Shown here: positions 62,691 through 64,000 of the stretch, piece after piece
How positions within the stretch are numbered: position 1 is the first letter of the stretch
Layout: each line of letters begins with the position of its first letter
From: CAZTQN01 sp964615765
GTDB lineage: Bacteria > Planctomycetota > Phycisphaerae > Phycisphaerales > UBA1924
NCBI GenBank assembly: GCA_964615765.1
Contig: CAZTQN010000007.1
Location: 77,977 to 141,976, forward strand
Length of the DNA: 64,000 nucleotides
Direction of reading: 5' to 3'
The notes under the pieces: model-generated
The model's database searches: none
Told to the model about the DNA's origin: nothing
The model's input: the letters and a program-made list of their open reading frames with translations, nothing else
Position numbers and translations under genes: made by a program

Positions 62691-63698
62691 TTACGTCGTC
62701 GCCATCGCCGCGGCGAGCAGGGCCGCGACGCGGGCGTTGTCTTCCACCAGCGCGATGTTCGCCCGCAGCGTGGCCCCGCCCGAGACCTCGTGCAGCGCCG
62801 CGAGCAGCGTCGGCGTGACGTCGCGCCCGCCGGCGCTCTCCACCTGCACGCTGATCTGCCGATGGGCTTCGTCGAGCCAGCGCAGCCAGTCGGCCCGCAC
62901 GAGCTCGGCCGCCTCGGGAATCGCGTTGCACACCACCACGCCGCGCCCCGTGCGGGCCAGTTCGCTCCGCAGGAAGCGGGCCAGCGACTCGATGTCGTCG
63001 AAGCGTGCGTCGAGCGCGGCGACGCGCTGGTCCGGCGAACGCCGCAGGTAGAACGCGGGGAAGTCGCTGGTGCGATAGCCCACGACCGGCACGCCGAGCG
63101 TTTCCAGAATCTCGCGCGTCGCGGCGACATCGAGGATGCTCTTCACGCCGCTGGTCACGACCGCGACCGGGAACCGCGTGAACGCGATCACGTCCGACGA
63201 GATGTCCAGGCGCGGGTTGAGCACGCCGAACGGACCGTGCGTCGGGGGCGTGCCCAGCGGGTGCACCCCGCCGATGCCGCCGGTGGCGAAGACGCTGACG
63301 CCCGCGCGGCTGGCGAGTTCCATGGTCGCGCTGACGGTCGTGGCCCCGTGCCCGCCGCTCGCCATCACCGCACCCAGGTTCGCCGTGTTCACCTTCCGCG
63401 TCTTGCCCGGCTCGGCGAGCATGGCGGCGATCTGCTCGCCGGTGAGCCCGACGATCGGCTTTCCGGCATAGACACCGACGACCGCGGGCACCGCCCCGCC
63501 GGCGCGGATGACCCGGTCCAGCCGCTGCACCAGGTCGCGGGCGGTGGCCCCGACCTCGCTCCCCGGGCCGCCGGATACACCGTGGACCAGCAACGTGGTT
63601 TCCAGGGCCACCCGCGGGCGGGGCATCGCGCTTGACGGTGCGGCGGGCTGGGCTCCGGGGTGAGTGGGAGTCTGGGTGGGGGTCTGGGCGGCGGTCAT
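62691..63698 (-). CDS. psuG: Pseudouridine-5'-phosphate glycosidase
   Basis: 335 residues from ATG 63698; ATG at residue 25 (MPRPRVALETT) is a later option and is closer to the usual length of about 305. The enzyme breaks the C-C glycosidic bond of pseudouridine 5'-phosphate to give uracil and ribose 5-phosphate. Motifs: VALETTLLVHG with Glu33, VYAGKPIVGLTGEQIA (Lys of the GK-x-x-x-GLT motif), NLGAVMASGGHGATTVSATM, VSVFATGGIGGVHPLG, RLDISSDVIAFTR, VTSGVKSILDVAATREILET (the nucleophile-bearing Lys region), LGVPVVGYRTSDFPAFYLR, and a C-terminal GGRDVTPTLLAALHEV. No pseudouridine kinase (psuK) gene is next to it. It converges with the TlpA-like gene. Confidence 0.92.
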   Translation of the reverse strand: MTAAQTPTQTPTHPGAQPAAPSSAMPRPRVALETTLLVHGVSGGPGSEVGATARDLVQRLDRVIRAGGAVPAVVGVYAGKPIVGLTGEQIAAMLAEPGKTRKVNTANLGAVMASGGHGATTVSATMELASRAGVSVFATGGIGGVHPLGTPPTHGPFGVLNPRLDISSDVIAFTRFPVAVVTSGVKSILDVAATREILETLGVPVVGYRTSDFPAFYLRRSPDQRVAALDARFDDIESLARFLRSELARTGRGVVVCNAIPEAAELVRADWLRWLDEAHRQISVQVESAGGRDVTPTLLAALHEVSGGATLRANIALVEDNARVAALLAAAMATT

Positions 63699-63894
63699 GC
63701 CCGATGGTTCGCCGTCCGAATGCCGATCGTCTCCCGAACAAGGCGTGCGTGAGCGTGCCGCGGATGACCGGCCCGATCGGCCCTGCCTATCATCTGGGCC
63801 CGGCTCCGCGACACAGACGCCCGGCGCCGATTCATCCGATTCACCCCGCGAGGAGCGCGTCCGGCGTTCCCGCCGATTTGCGAAGGATTCCGTC

Positions 63895-64000
63895 ATGGCG
63901 CACAAGAAAGGTCAGGGCTCGACCAAGAACGGTCGCGACTCCAACCCGCAGTACCTGGGCATCAAGCTCTACGGCGGGGAGATGGCCCAGCCCGGCGCCA
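63895..64000 (+). CDS. rpmA: 50S ribosomal protein L27, N-terminal part (3' truncated by window edge)
   Basis: The first 35 codons are present from ATG 63895, with AAGGA about 8 bases upstream. The sequence begins MAHKKGQGSTKNGRDSNPQY, the conserved L27 N-terminus that reaches the peptidyl transferase centre, without the extra cleaved leader seen in Firmicutes. L27 normally follows rplU; here psuG lies upstream on the other strand, so the gene probably has its own promoter in 63699-63894. Confidence 0.96.
   Translation, partial: MAHKKGQGSTKNGRDSNPQYLGIKLYGGEMAQPGA

Overview
The window is high-GC bacterial DNA that looks like chromosome of a planctomycete, probably of the Phycisphaerae. The signs are N-terminal LE-x-R-x-L sorting motifs on secreted proteins, C-terminal EF-hand pairs of the planctomycete 'GC-type dockerin' form (VQDIFDFLAAYF...GC), pseudopilins starting RAFTLIELLVVIAIIALLIG, a DUF1800/DUF1501 pair, a membrane Ser/Thr kinase and many genes with weak Shine-Dalgarno sites. 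The species assignment is inference; no rRNA is present.

Layout. 1-23 kb is dominated by large exported proteins: the end of pheA, a two-domain PPC-like secreted protein, a 3218-residue beta-strand-repeat protein whose C-terminus looks like a dead metalloprotease, a D12-class DNA adenine methylase, a GH15-type glucoamylase-like enzyme with dockerin, two small genes (one with an XRE-type HTH), and two tandem paralogous Cys-rich proteins with dockerin ends. 23-36 kb is mostly housekeeping: rimO, a stand-alone MshEN-like (candidate c-di-GMP-binding) protein, argF, a ComEA-like helix-hairpin-helix protein overlapping pcrA, a trypsin-like protease, an APC permease fused to a universal-stress domain, and an RhlE-type helicase with a very low-complexity tail.

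36-40.3 kb holds three tandem leftward copies of a module made of a pseudopilin followed by a small single-pass membrane protein. The three pseudopilins share a C-terminal GI-[KR]-GRD signature. 40.8-46.2 kb holds a Ser/Thr kinase, a membrane thioredoxin-like protein, a Kazal-like small secreted protein, a TetR regulator, and yidD/rnpA without rpmH or yidC nearby. 46.3-49.8 kb contains two ketosynthases, one lacking all three catalytic residues (chain-length-factor-like) and one intact, flanking a His/Gly-rich GxxExxY-family protein.

49.9-64 kb contains an MFS transporter, the DUF1800/DUF1501 export pair, tRNA-Gln(CTG), an alpha/beta hydrolase, a 3-hydroxyisobutyrate-dehydrogenase-like enzyme, a TPP riboswitch controlling thiC, DUF1266-like and DUF6891-like proteins, a nucleotidyltransferase-like protein, a truncated aldehyde dehydrogenase, a TlpA-like thioredoxin, psuG and the start of rpmA.

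The least explained signal is a set of word-like degenerate tandem tracts arranged as inverted repeats (11706-11908, 23201-23378, 56886-57008, plus single-armed tracts). They use a different word at each locus, and one lies in frame inside thiC. No CRISPR array, transposase, integrase or phage gene was seen. Many start codons are uncertain because Shine-Dalgarno sequences are often absent.
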